From: Rhizodiscina lignyota
Taxonomy: Eukaryota > Ascomycota > Dothideomycetes > Aulographales > Rhizodiscinaceae
Assembly: GCA_010015805.1 (NCBI GenBank)
Contig: ML978124.1
Coordinates: 1,364,001 to 1,428,000, forward strand
DNA: 64,000 bases
Reading direction: 5' to 3'
Positions within the stretch are counted from its first letter, which is position 1. Each line of letters starts with the position of its first letter. Of the stretch, positions 46,030-56,948 are shown one piece after another. The notes beneath the pieces were generated by a model. It did no database searches and was not told where the DNA came from. It saw only the letters and a list, made by a program, of their open reading frames with translations. The translations under genes and the position numbers were made by a program.

Positions 46030-46569
46030 AGGCTTGGGTCACGGGTTGCATGGGATGGCGCGGATGTTTCCAAATCGCATCGTTGGACTGTCTTCGTTTT
46101 ATTCGGCGTTTGAGCGGTCTCGCGACATGCAACATTTTCTGTACCACTAACTTTCCTTTGTTCCACATGTTGGTGGACGTCATTGCGAGGGCGTTGTTGG
46201 GTGTATCGTTCATCCTGCATGAAGACATGTATGAAGAGCCAGCTGGGTGAAACAGCAACTGGTATAATTTTAATATAGCAATCGAATTCGATGCAGGGCA
46301 AAAGACTCTTCGGCGCGCGCCTGTAACACTGAGGACATTATCTCTCGGAGGTGCCTGCGGAGCGGCCTTGGCATTTGTTTGTTTGCGACGCGAACTTCGC
46401 CGCAAGCATTAAAGCACACGACGCGATGTGCACTTCCGAGAATTAGCCAGTACAAGACACATGCGAGCACAGTAACGCCTTTTCAGCTTGGATCTCCTTC
46501 CGACATGCTCTGGGAGCTTCAACCTTGCTCAATCTGAGCTTTCAGTACCACGAACATCGAACATCAAAA
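46030..46569. promoter_or_regulatory. Spacer / promoter of NDC1
   Basis: 540 bp, no gene or repeat seen. Confidence 0.35.
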
Positions 46570-48526
46570 ATGTCAACACCACAGAAACCGAAGGCTAGGC
46601 CTTACCGAGACTTCCTCACACCCTCGCTACACCGAAGATTCACGGGCGCTGCTCTGTGGTCACTGCTATCATGCTATCTTATTGCGATGTGTTGGTCTTC
46701 GTTCCATATTATCTGGACGTGGTTCCCTATAGGGCCAGCAGGCGTACGAACTCTTCTGCTGTTCATATGTCCATTACTCGTGTACATCCTGCGAGTTGGT
46801 AACATCCATGGTATGTATCAATGCCTTATCTTTGTGAAACTTGGACTGACGGACCTTGACAGTCGGTTCATTGACGACGAGCTCCCCATTTGAGACCTTC
46901 TACCTCCTCTCCGTTCGACCAATCGCACTCCAAGTCTTCACATGGTATACCCTCTCGGCCTTGTGCTTCTGTGAAGTGAGCATATGGGCATCATCAGAGT
47001 CTGATAAACTCGGGATGGTTGACCATGGAAAATCATACGAGAGATCGCGTCTTAATGAGAGGCCAATCTACTTGAGAGCGATGTTCTTTTATGCCGCCGT
47101 GATCCAGTCACTGTACCACGTTTATTTTGACTATGACCGTGTGGCGCTTCCAATTACCTCCAGCGGCACACAGAGTGGACCCTTTACTCAACTGCAAGCG
47201 ACCTTTTCGACGCGAAAGCTGATGTCGATGCTGGCACGTTTCGTGTGGTGGTCGGTCTCAGGCGTGCTAGTCTACACCCTCTTCCTTCGCTGGCCGGTTT
47301 TCAACGCTCAATATTTCCTGGTGAGCAAAATCTACCGCCTCCCGAAGGCTACAGCCTCTGCGATTCCTCCCGACTTCTTCAAGCTTTCCATCCGATACCT
47401 CGTCGATTCATTCCTTCTCCTATGCATCTGGGAACTCGCAAATGCTCTGTCCACAATATATTTGAGCAAAGAACCTCTCAAGCGTGGCCAGCCTTTGACG
47501 AATGACTCCAAAGACCCCAATGGTAGCTTGATCTCCGGCTTGAAAGGGAGGAAAGAGTTCTCAAAGGTATGCTCCCCTCCGTTTAGGGTTAGTACGTAGC
47601 TAACTCTCTCACAGAACATGGCATTCTGGGAGCTTTTGCTGATCACGCGCGACTTTGATGCCCGACGCAAGACCATCTTCGAAGAACTGGACCGACAAGG
47701 AAGCACAACTTGGTCACAGATCTCCAACATTTGCATGGCAGAGATCAAGACCGTGACAGACCGTATTGAAGAATTCAATCGGCCTGCAGTACCTCCACAG
47801 GAGCAGCCGGAAATCCAGAGCCTGCCAAGACTTTCGCAACCTTTGAAGGACGAGAATGTCTTCGCGAAACCCAACGGCACTAGAACATCTCTCGACGGAG
47901 CAATAGATGCGTTGGGCAATTTCGCAAAATCTCATGGCAACAGTCCCGGAGCTGACCCAATTTCCCCAAGAGTAAGAAAACTGATTGGGGCGGCTGCTCA
48001 CAAGGACCAGCAACAGACACCACAGGGAAACAAAAATAATTCCACTGCTGCTGGTCTTCTTGGCGACCTTCTTCACTCACCATCTGGCGCTCCCTTTCGC
48101 CAGAGCTTTGCTCGCCGCGCGACAGCCGTTGTTTGCGGCTCGCCGGTAAGCCGAAGTAGCACGATTACGGCTGCTATCAATGTCTTGACACAGCTTGTCA
48201 CCATTAGTCTGAAGGAAGACAAGTACGGCTGTGTGCAGAAAGATGTCTTGTCAATGTTCAGATGCTTCACGACAACGACTCAGAGCATTGAAAAATTCCT
48301 GCAGACGTTACCGCCGCACTGGACTGATGTGGAGTTCAAGGAGCAGAGCCGAGTGGAGGTAGAGGGCGTGAATGAAGTTCTTGAATCTCTCAGAAAGGGC
48401 ATGGAGGGATTGCTCATGGTGTATGGGGAGTACTTGGAGGGATTGGGAGCGACTGGGAAGGAAGTGAAAGAGGCGAAGGACCTGGTTTCCAAGCGCAAGC
48501 CGCTAGAGATGGCCGAGCAAAACTGA
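46570..48526 (+). CDS. NDC1: Nuclear envelope protein Ndc1
   Basis: Three exons (46570-46810, 46863-47566, 47615-48526) give 618 aa. The first half holds about six membrane helices and begins with the family mark RPYRDFLTPSLHRRFTGAALWSLLSCYLIA; the second half is soluble and helical (MAFWELLLITRDFDARRKTIFEELDR, a conserved Ndc1 segment, and ITAAINVLTQLVTISLKEDKYGCVQKDV). Ndc1 anchors nuclear pores and spindle pole bodies in the nuclear membrane. Introns are about 48-52 nt. RAE1/GLE2, another nuclear-pore factor, is the next gene in the same direction. Confidence 0.92.
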
Positions 48527-49536
48527 GCATACGGCGCAATAGATACCACGGGGAATAAAATTTTATTCAGCTATGCTAAATGAGACTTGCTTTAACGTTC
48601 ATCAGATACCGTCGTAGTTATATGTCGTCAACGACCGCCTGCCAGCCCAAGTGAATGAGACATGACAGACAAATCTAAGTGCTTGACTCTATTAACGTTT
48701 CATCATCACCTGAACGTACAAGTTTGATTGAGTCTGACTCGTTCGACCGAGCACCGGCGCAGTCACCCATTTGCAACTGCCCTAGCAGACCCGTAGAAAA
48801 AGGTTGAGCTTGTGCCTCGCATCAAGAATAAGCCCCATCGAGTTACTCCCATCCCCAGCCGAAGCCGAAAGTAAGGAGCAATCGCATGACTATCGACCTC
48901 GACGAAAAACCCTCTTCGTACCCTTGAGCCCACTCTTGCCACCCTGCAGTCCACATACCTCCTCAAGCACAACACGCCGAATCAGGAGACTAAGACATGC
49001 ATCAAGGGCAGGACTCATATCTTCATCCAAGAGGCCCTGAGCACCTCAAGTACCCGAAACGGCAGTACACAAGAGTACAAACGGTAGCGCGGAGGAAGAT
49101 GAGAAGAGATGGAGGATGAGACGAAAAGGCAAGCCGCAGTGCTTCTGTGGCGGCGCGGTTACGCCTGCTCCTTGGTCCGAAGACCACGGAGGTGTCCGGG
49201 GACTTTCTCCCAAAGCAGTTTTGTGTTTGATGAGACAGCGCCGAAGCGCTGCTCTGGATGTAAGCTTCGACTGCGATTCTTTGAGCGAGGAGCTGGAGGT
49301 TGAAATTTTCGGGCGAGGTCCAATAAATATTTCTGCCGGGCCGACCGTCGGCAGATATTCGGAGTAAAAACTACGCGCTAGCGGCGCATCGCGTCGAAGC
49401 TTCAAGAGCTTCACTCAAATGACGCCTGTGACGTGCTTGTTGCCTAACACGAGGCGCGAATATTTAAATCCTTACTTTTCTTCTCACACTCTCTTTCACC
49501 TTCCTTTCCCGCAGTCCTCAACATCGCACCGCAACG
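48527..49536. promoter_or_regulatory. Spacer / promoter of RAE1
   Basis: 1.0 kb. Open frames on either strand have biased composition only; no family seen. Confidence 0.35.
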
Positions 49537-50705
49537 ATGTCTGGGCTCTTCGGTGCCGCAGCAAACCCTACACAGGGCGATCTCTCGAAGGATGTCCCGG
49601 TGAAAGACCTCCCAGAAGACTCGGTGTCGGACATTGCTTTCTCGCCGGCCGCAGAACACCTCGCCGTGGCATCATGGGACAACAAGGTCCGCATCTACGA
49701 GATCGACGGCTCAGGAAACAGCCAAGGAAAGGCGATGATCACTCATGAAGGTCCTGTGCTGAGCTGTGCTTGGTCCAAGGTAGGCTTGCTGCTGCTTCAC
49801 TCAGTATTATGAATACTCTTAACACCTCACAGGATGGCACGAAAGTTGTCGGTGCTGGAGCGGACAAGGCGGTACGCATGCTCGATTTGCCCTCCGGCGG
49901 AACCACCCCGCAGCAAGTCGCTGCACACGATCAACCTATCAAATGCGTCAAGATGTTCCAAGCGGCTGGAAATAACATGTTGGTGACTGGATCGTGGGAC
50001 AAGACTATCAAATACTGGGACTTGCGCCAGCAGAACCCCGTCGGACAGATTCAGTGCCAGGACCGTGTGTACTCGATGGATATCAAGGACCAGTTGCTCG
50101 TCGTGGCGACTGCCGATCGCTACATCAACATTGTCAACCTTAGCGATCCGTTCAAGTTCTACAAGACGCTTCAGAGCCCTCTGAAGTGGCAGACTAGAGT
50201 GGTGAGCTGCTTCACTGATGCGTCTGGATTCGCAGTTGGAAGCATCGAGGGTCGATGTGCAATTCAATACGTCGAGGAGAAGGACTCGAGGTAAGCTAAA
50301 TGTGTTTATTTTCACTCACGTCCAGCTAATGCATCTAATAGCTCAAACTTTTCCTTCAAATGCCACCGCCAGCAAGAGTCCAACGTGCGCGACTCTGCGA
50401 AGGTTTTCCCTGTCAACGCCATTTCCTTCCACCCTCAGCACGGCACTTTCAGCACCGCTGGCAGCGACGGAACCTTCCACTTCTGGGACAAGGACGCCAA
50501 GCATCGTCTCAAGGGCTATCCAGAAGTTGGCGGCGCCATTTCGTCCACCGCATTCAGCCGCAACGGTAACATCTTCGCGTACGCTGTCAGCTACGATTGG
50601 AGCAAGGGCTACGCCTCGAACAACCCGCAGTACCCTGTCAAGATCATGCTTCATCCGGTGCAGGGCGACGAGTGCAAGCCGAGACCTGGCGGCAAGAAGA
50701 GGTGA
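49537..50705 (+). CDS. GLE2: mRNA export factor Rae1/Gle2, WD40 protein
   Basis: Three exons (49537-49779, 49833-50290, 50342-50705) give 354 aa, the family length. A seven-bladed WD40 propeller: SWDNKVRIYEI, GADKAVRMLDL, SWDKTIKYWDLR and GSDGTFHFWDKD are clear repeats; the family block KCHRQQESNVRDSAKVFPVNAISFHP and the ending YDWSKGY are diagnostic. Rae1 binds the GLEBS segment of Nup98-type nucleoporins and supports mRNA export and spindle checkpoint functions. Confidence 0.96.
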
Positions 50706-51092
50706 TGTGCCTTCCCTGTTTTCGTGACTTCTTATGAGCAGTTGGTTTTATGAGCATCTTGCAGGGAGTCCAGGCGTGCAAAAGAAGACCCAATGGTAGG
50801 AAGTTCCAAATCCGTCTTTCCGGGTTCTTCCAAAAACGATACCACAACTTTGGGTGGACCTTCACAGGGAGGCTTCAAATTTGAGTTGCATCCTAATTCG
50901 GGCCTTGGTCATTTTGCTTGAAGGCTTGTATAGGAACTGGTGCGAGACACAGGTGGCATTCAGAGGAGGGGCTGCCTCGAGGCACAGATAACGATCAAAG
51001 GAGGAGCTGCCTCGAGACACAGGTAACAGTCAAACGAGGAATGGCCTCATCGAGGCGTATGTAGCAATCAAACGAGGATTTGCTCCATAACT
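50706..51092. other. Convergent spacer RAE1 / LTO1 with minisatellite
   Basis: Holds four 35-38 bp tandem units just downstream of the LTO1 coding region. Confidence 0.5.
50944..51086. repeat. 35-bp minisatellite, four units
   Basis: Units at 50944-50978, 50979-51013, 51014-51051 and 51052-51086, each GAGRCACAGGTAACRRTCAA followed by (A/C)GAGGAG-TGCCTC. The third has three extra bases. Confidence 0.75.
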
Positions 51093-51809
51093 TCAATCAC
51101 CAGATCTCGCCTTGCTGTTGATATTGCCGAAGTCTTCGATATTGCCGTCATTCTGCGTTTCCTCCCTTTTCAGGACCACTTTACGCTTAGGATTCGGAGA
51201 GGAGCCAGACGCCTTTAAAAGACTTTCGTTTCCCTCCTGATCGGCGGTTCCATTGTCTCCGGTAAGATTGGTGATGAGCCTTATTTTAGCTTCCGCACGC
51301 TTGAGCCGATCGTCGAAATCAGCAACCGAGTCTTCGTCATTCTGTGTCGAGAATGTCGCTGGCTCTGTAAGAGCATGGAGCGTCCTGATATGTCGCTCAA
51401 GTCTCTCCCTACTTGGTAGTGGAGATAGCACTTGCGAGGTCCTTGGACTTGAAATTGAATCCCGTGATTCTAATTTAACAGCACTGTCATTCAAAGAAGC
51501 CTCTTCCATGGCTGATGCGAGAGCTGTGTCGGGGACTAGTTCCTGGTCGTCTTTGGATGACTCTGGTCCGCTCTCGCTTGAATATTGGTTCTTGATCTTC
51601 TCTAATCTTTGGGTCCATATCGTAGCTTTCCCATGAAGCTTGCCCATAGCCACAAACTTCTCGAATCCTTTTTCAAGGCCGAAAATCCTGCCTTCAATTC
51701 TACCTGCTCTTGAGCCATCTGCAACACCCTGCTCATAGCCTTCGCTATAATACTGATCTTCTAGGTTGAGGAGACTGTCAAAAGGATCTCCATTCGATTC
51801 CGGAGCCAT
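51093..51809 (-). CDS. LTO1: Lto1 (ORAOV1/YNL260C), Fe-S adaptor for Rli1
   Basis: Read as one exon it encodes 238 aa. The N-terminus has the deca-GX3 pattern of the Yae1/Lto1 family: Gly at 24, 28, 32, 36, 40, 44, 48, 56 and 60 (GYEQGVADGSRAGRIEG...). Yae1-Lto1 brings the ABC protein Rli1 to the cytosolic Fe-S targeting complex. The tail of about 170 residues is polar, Ser/Glu-rich and longer than in yeast. The known Lto1 proteins end in a Trp that docks on the targeting complex; the single-exon reading ends SKARSGD, while a possible 74-nt intron (51184-51111) would end the protein in KREIW at 51097. Divergent from methionyl-tRNA synthetase. Confidence 0.85.
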   Translation of the reverse strand: MAPESNGDPFDSLLNLEDQYYSEGYEQGVADGSRAGRIEGRIFGLEKGFEKFVAMGKLHGKATIWTQRLEKIKNQYSSESGPESSKDDQELVPDTALASAMEEASLNDSAVKLESRDSISSPRTSQVLSPLPSRERLERHIRTLHALTEPATFSTQNDEDSVADFDDRLKRAEAKIRLITNLTGDNGTADQEGNESLLKASGSSPNPKRKVVLKREETQNDGNIEDFGNINSKARSGD

Positions 51810-52213
51810 GGTAGAATTGTTCTATTTTTGAGTGCAGAATGTTCCATCGCGCACGACATATTTCCATTTTGAGGCTAGCCGTATCGGGAATGGCCGTTTG
51901 TGGAGCCGCACGGTCGAGCTTGCCTGTGAAGCTGGGCTGGGTGTGTGTCACTCTCGAAATCCAATATTTGACTCACGATTTCACGAAACTGCATGCTACT
52001 ACTCTCACGACTAGAACTTTCTCACAAATTTGTAACCGCGCTTCTCCTAGCTCACATTTGTGCATCGCACATTGGCCAAGGCCGAACGTTCGACTCATTT
52101 TCGTCCATTGTGAACTAGCAATCGAGTTTCGTCTGAAAGTTCCAGCACCTCAAAACCTCGATTCTCCTCTCCGAATACAGATTGGATAGATCCTTCAACA
52201 ATCGAACAAGACT
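51810..52213. promoter_or_regulatory. Divergent promoter LTO1 / MES1 with TGACTCA
   Basis: 404 bp. A perfect Gcn4/CPC1 heptamer TGACTCA lies at 51969-51975, 239 bp upstream of MES1. Control of aminoacyl-tRNA synthetases by this pathway is known in yeast and Neurospora; binding here is inferred. Confidence 0.45.
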
Positions 52214-54178
52214 ATGGGGAGCTTAGAAGAGAAGATTCTTCCCGTCGAGGGAAAGCGCAACATTCTGATTACCAGTGCGCTTCCCTACGTCAACAATGTC
52301 CCCCACTTGGGCAACATCATAGGAAGTGTCCTTTCAGCAGATGTCTTTGCAAGATATTGCAAAGCGCGGGGCCTGCAAACACTCTTTGTTTGCGGAACAG
52401 ACGAATACGGCACTGCGACCGAGACGAAAGCGATCGAGGAGGGCTTGACTCCACAGCAGCTGTGCGACAAGTATCACAAACTACACACTGACGTATATGA
52501 ATGGTTCAACATCGGATTCGACAAGTGGGGCAGGACCCCGACACAGCAGCAAACGGATATTGCGCAAGACATATTTACGAAGCTGTATCAGAACGGCTAC
52601 TTGGAGGAGAAGACTACAACGCAACCGTACTGTGACGCAGAAGATGCTCGGGGAGGCAAGCATGGCTTTCTGGCTGATCGATTCGTGGAGGGCACATGCC
52701 CTCGGTGTGGGTACGAAGACGCGCGAGGAGATCAGTGCGATAAATGTGGGAGCCTTCTGGATCCGCTGGAGTTGATCGGTCCACGATGTAAAATCCACCC
52801 CACTACTACGCCGGTGCCCCGAGAGACGAAGCATGTTTTCATATTGTTGGACAAGCTACAACCCCTGATCGAAGAATGGTCAAGGAAAGCATCAAAAGAA
52901 GGAGAGTGGTCATCCAATGGCAAGAGTATAACGGAGAAGTGGCTAAACGAGGGCTTGAAGCCGCGTGGCATCACTCGCGACTTGAAGTGGGGAACAGCAG
53001 TGCCTCTACCTGGCTACGAAGAGAAGGTGTTGTACGTCTGGTTTGATGCTTGCATCGGTTACGTGTCCATCACTGCGACGTACACGGAAGAGTGGGAGAA
53101 ATGGTGGCGGAATCCGGAACACGTTCAGTTGTATCAGTTCATGGGCAAGGATAACGTGCCGTTCCATACAGTCATCTTCCCTGGATCGCAGATGGGAACG
53201 AAAGATAAGTGGACCATGCTCCACCACCTTTCGACAACTGAGTACCTGAATTATGAGAATGGGAAATTCTCAAAGTCACGAGGCATAGGAGTCTTCGGTA
53301 ACAACGCAAGGGACACCGGAATCCCAAGTGATGTCTGGCGATACTACCTTCTATCGCATCGCCCTGAAGCTGGTGACAGCGAGTTCGAATGGTCTGGATT
53401 TATCACAGCGAACAACAACACACTCGTTAACAATCTGGGTAACTTTATTAATCGCGTTATCAAATTTGCGGACAAGACATACAGCGGAGTGGTTCCAGAC
53501 TACACCAAATACAGTGACGAGTCCCTCCAAAACCACATTCAAGCGACAAACGAAGCTCTGGCGAAATACCTCGAATTCTCCGAGCAAGTCAAGCTAAAGG
53601 CGGCCCTCATGGAAGCACTGAACATCTCCTACCTCGGCAACAAATTCTTGCAGGACCACTCCTTGAGCAACAAGTTCGCAACCGAGCAGCCTGATAGATG
53701 CGCAGCAGTTGTGGGCTTGGCACTTAATCATGCGGCTCTCCTAGCTGGCCTTATTGGGCCCTACCTCCCCACTACCTCAGGTTCGATCGCTACTATGCTC
53801 TCGCTAGACAACAAAGTCCATGTGCCCATCCCGGACACGTTCGTCACGGACCTCCTGAAGCCGGGACACAAACTCGGTGAGCCGAAACTGCTCTTCACAG
53901 TCATCAAGCCCGACATGGAAGCGACATGGCGCGAGATGTTCGGAGGCGATGAGGCGCGGAAGGCACGCGAAGAAGCCGCTGCCGCCGCGAAGGCGAAATC
54001 TGATGCGAAGAAGGCAGAGAAGGAACGGAAGAAGGCCAAGAAGGCCGCCCAGCCGAAACAGGATGAGGGCAAGAGCGTAGAGGCAGCCGAGAAGGATGGC
54101 GCGGAGAAAGCGGATAGCAAGACCGCGATTGAGGAAGTTACTGATGGCGTTAAGCAGGCGACTTTGCAGACTTCGTGA
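52214..54178 (+). CDS. MES1: Methionyl-tRNA synthetase, cytosolic
   Basis: Single exon, 654 aa. Class I synthetase: HIGH motif as HLGN (31-34), KMSKS as KFSKS (351-355), the zinc knuckle CPRCGYEDARGDQCDKCG in the connective peptide, and the methionine-site block VLYVWFDACIGY. The anticodon-binding helices follow (EWSGFITANNNTLVNNLGNFINRV). It starts straight at the catalytic core, without the GST-like domain that yeast Mes1 uses to bind Arc1, and ends in a Lys/Ala/Glu-rich helix (AEKERKKAKKAA...) that may bind tRNA. No presequence, so cytosolic. Confidence 0.97.
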   Translation: MGSLEEKILPVEGKRNILITSALPYVNNVPHLGNIIGSVLSADVFARYCKARGLQTLFVCGTDEYGTATETKAIEEGLTPQQLCDKYHKLHTDVYEWFNIGFDKWGRTPTQQQTDIAQDIFTKLYQNGYLEEKTTTQPYCDAEDARGGKHGFLADRFVEGTCPRCGYEDARGDQCDKCGSLLDPLELIGPRCKIHPTTTPVPRETKHVFILLDKLQPLIEEWSRKASKEGEWSSNGKSITEKWLNEGLKPRGITRDLKWGTAVPLPGYEEKVLYVWFDACIGYVSITATYTEEWEKWWRNPEHVQLYQFMGKDNVPFHTVIFPGSQMGTKDKWTMLHHLSTTEYLNYENGKFSKSRGIGVFGNNARDTGIPSDVWRYYLLSHRPEAGDSEFEWSGFITANNNTLVNNLGNFINRVIKFADKTYSGVVPDYTKYSDESLQNHIQATNEALAKYLEFSEQVKLKAALMEALNISYLGNKFLQDHSLSNKFATEQPDRCAAVVGLALNHAALLAGLIGPYLPTTSGSIATMLSLDNKVHVPIPDTFVTDLLKPGHKLGEPKLLFTVIKPDMEATWREMFGGDEARKAREEAAAAAKAKSDAKKAEKERKKAKKAAQPKQDEGKSVEAAEKDGAEKADSKTAIEEVTDGVKQATLQTS

Positions 54179-55448
54179 TTTGAGAGATTAGGCGGCGCAA
54201 TTATGTGTATTATAGAACGGGCTGTTTATGTGCATGAGCAATATGAGTGGATTCTGCGGCAAGTTCAACAGATGCTGCGCTGATGGTTGAAATTACTTCG
54301 AAGAGCAAACATTTGTGTAGTAATTCCTTAGTGCTCTGCAGGCGAAACACCCTCCCATATTCGTGTCAGCCTATTCTATAGAGCTCGTAGAGTAGACGAA
54401 AAACACTAATTTTACTTCTCTCATAATATATATTGTTCGAATCTCACTTTACGGAGTGTTAGGTAGATATACGTATAGGATAATAAGTCAGAGGATCAAA
54501 CATTTTCAATTCTTTAGGATTAACACGTTAGGGTTGATAAACCCTAAGTAACACTCTAACACCAACAATAAATACATGATAGGGTTAGGGTTATAACGAC
54601 CCCTAGCATTCTTAGAGTACTGCCCCAAAAACCCCTCTAAAGCCACGTTATGTAAGACAAATTCTCAAATATATTTGAAAGTACCTTACGCCGAAATCAT
54701 ACATTCGTCTATTTATTATTTCCATCTAATCAAGAGCATTCCGAGCTGGGGACAAGTCGTCGTTGTCCTTTCCAATCATGTCGTGCTCCTCAGAGCATAA
54801 CCGGCTTGTAATCCAGAATGAATAATGGAATCGTCTTGAAATTTAGCAGCGAAAAGGAAGACTCCGGGTATTAGAAATTTTGCAATTGAGACGAATTTGA
54901 GTTTTGCTGCGTTGAATCAGTCTTCTACAGTAGTTTAGCATTAGCTAGCTCTACAGAGCATTCGCAAATGTAGCTTGCCCACAGTGTCACCTCACATTCA
55001 ACCAGTGGTTCTGACGGCTATCCAACAATAGCTCGAATCAGAAGCAAGAAATGTACACCCCGATGGGCCTCTCTGGCCTTATGATGAGATTGGGTCTGAT
55101 TGCCAATCCATTCCAGAGTGTAGCAAATGTCGATTCAACTACAGCACTAACTTACGACGGCTAGTTAATTCCCGACGACGAGATTCGGCTCCAACGTGCC
55201 GTTCGACCCATGATTGTCTTTTAAGATAGCCATGTCCGCCACTGGTCAGCTACTTGTAGACGGCGTTGCTCTTTTCTGCTCTTTCCATCGGCTTCTTGCC
55301 GGTCTTCTCCCCATTAGAAAACTACAACATCGGTCCGTTTCCGATATCGCAGACCTTGGATAATATTTGGATCATCATCATTTCCATCCCATCTTCAGCA
55401 TGCATATGATATTTCACATGTAATTTATAACCATTTTCCCTGATAAAC
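54179..55448. other. AT-rich spacer with telomere-like motifs
   Basis: 1.27 kb. About 54390-54720 is strongly AT-rich and holds TTAGGG/CCCTAA words and nested inverted repeats (see repeat entry). No gene seen. Confidence 0.5.
54454..54594. repeat. Nested inverted repeats and interstitial TTAGGG motifs
   Basis: Outer arms GAGTGTTA (54454-54461) and TAACACTC (54549-54556) enclose an inner hairpin TTAGGGTT (54528-54535) / AACCCTAA (54540-54547). AGGGTTAGGGTT follows at 54581-54592, two units of the fungal telomere repeat. Confidence 0.65.
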
Positions 55449-56948
55449 ATGGAATCAAAAGATCTCGAAGCTTTAGCATCCTCCGCAGAAGAGAAAGAAC
55501 CGGAGCTTGACCATCTCACCGCATCGGTTTCGGTCTCAGAGCCGCACACGATATTCACCTTTGGCCAAAGATGTTTTATCTGCGGCATGGTCTGCGTAGC
55601 TGCGACCTTCTCTTCGTTTGCAGGAAATGTATATTATCCCGCTATCCCAAGCATTGCGAAGGACCTTTCTGTCACCAGTGAATTAGTCAATCTGACTGTC
55701 ACCGCATACATGATATTCCAAGGAATGTCACCGACTTTTTGGGGCGCTTTGAGCGACACTATGGGGAGAAGAGTCACGTATATAAGCACGTTTGTGGTTT
55801 TTATTTGCGCTTGCATTGGACTGGCAGAAACAAAGCATTATTATCAGCTCGTTATCCTTCGATGTCTTCAGAGCACCGGAAGCGCGAGCACCATAGCCAT
55901 TGGCGCAGGTGTAATTGGCGATCTCACAGTACGTGAGAACCGAGGAGGATGGATGGGCGTGTACCAAGGTTTCTTCCTCATGCCAAATGCGATTGGCCCT
56001 GTCGTGGGCGGTCTCTTCTCGGCGACTCTGGGCTGGAGATGGATCTTTTGGTTCTTGACAATCTTCTCCGGGGCATTCCTTGCCTTACTTATTTTATTCC
56101 TACCAGAGACATTGAGGAATTTGGTCGGCAATGGTTCACTACGAGCCAGAGGGCCCGCACGATCTATCCTCGGGGATTGGCGTCGTCGACAGTACCTGAA
56201 GCAGCATCCAATGCCGCACCTTGAGCGAACAAAATCACCAATGTTCGTCAAGAGGAAGATCGACTTCATGGCACCTCTTCGAATCGTCTTCGGGGGCGAG
56301 GTGACCTGCGCAATCCTCTTCCTATCATGTGCTTACACCCTCTGGCAGATGGTCATGGCGGCAATGTCCACGCTTATTCAACGACAATACGGACTGAACG
56401 ACATCGACACCGGCCTCACCTTCCTATGCAACGGCTTCGGTTGTATGATTGGCACAATCATCACGGGCAAACTCCTCGACATCGACTACCGCAAAACCAA
56501 AGCGAGGTACACTGGCCCGCCAGAAGACTTTCCCATTGAGCAAACACGACTCCGAACCGTCTGGTTCTATACCGGTATGCAAGCCGCATCAGCAGTTGTG
56601 TTCGGCTGGACGCTCGACAAGAAAGTGCACCTGTCCGTCCCGCTCATTGCAGGCTTCTTCTTGGGTTGGGCCGCGACGGCCATTCAATCCGTCGTGACGA
56701 CGCTCCTCGTCGACATATTCAACAAGCAGAGCGCTTCGGCTACGGCCGCGCTGAATCTGGCGCGGTGCTTAGTCGGGGCGGGCGGCACTGCGGCGATTCT
56801 CCCGATTGTGAACGCTATTGGCGCTGGATGGGCGTTCACGCTGTTCGCTATGGTTCTGGTGCTCGCGCTGGGCTTGCTGGTGGTGCAGCTGCGATATGGT
56901 CCCAAGTGGAGGAAGAGGAGACAAGCAAAACAAACGCTTAAAGAATAG
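55449..56948 (+). CDS. MFS drug:H+ antiporter, DHA1 family
   Basis: Single exon, 499 aa, about 12 membrane helices with a long basic loop in the middle (RGPARSILGDWRRRQYLKQH). Family marks: NVYYPAIPSIAKDL in helix 1, GALSDTMGRRVTY between helices 2 and 3, helix 4 RCLQSTGSAS, GVYQGFFLMPNAIGPVVGG (motif C) and, late, NKQSASATAALNLARCLVGAGG, which is typical of the fungal QDR/DTR1-like branch exporting drugs, polyamines or weak acids. Substrate unknown. It lies 1.2 kb before a DHA2 transporter. Confidence 0.9.
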   Translation: MESKDLEALASSAEEKEPELDHLTASVSVSEPHTIFTFGQRCFICGMVCVAATFSSFAGNVYYPAIPSIAKDLSVTSELVNLTVTAYMIFQGMSPTFWGALSDTMGRRVTYISTFVVFICACIGLAETKHYYQLVILRCLQSTGSASTIAIGAGVIGDLTVRENRGGWMGVYQGFFLMPNAIGPVVGGLFSATLGWRWIFWFLTIFSGAFLALLILFLPETLRNLVGNGSLRARGPARSILGDWRRRQYLKQHPMPHLERTKSPMFVKRKIDFMAPLRIVFGGEVTCAILFLSCAYTLWQMVMAAMSTLIQRQYGLNDIDTGLTFLCNGFGCMIGTIITGKLLDIDYRKTKARYTGPPEDFPIEQTRLRTVWFYTGMQAASAVVFGWTLDKKVHLSVPLIAGFFLGWAATAIQSVVTTLLVDIFNKQSASATAALNLARCLVGAGGTAAILPIVNAIGAGWAFTLFAMVLVLALGLLVVQLRYGPKWRKRRQAKQTLKE

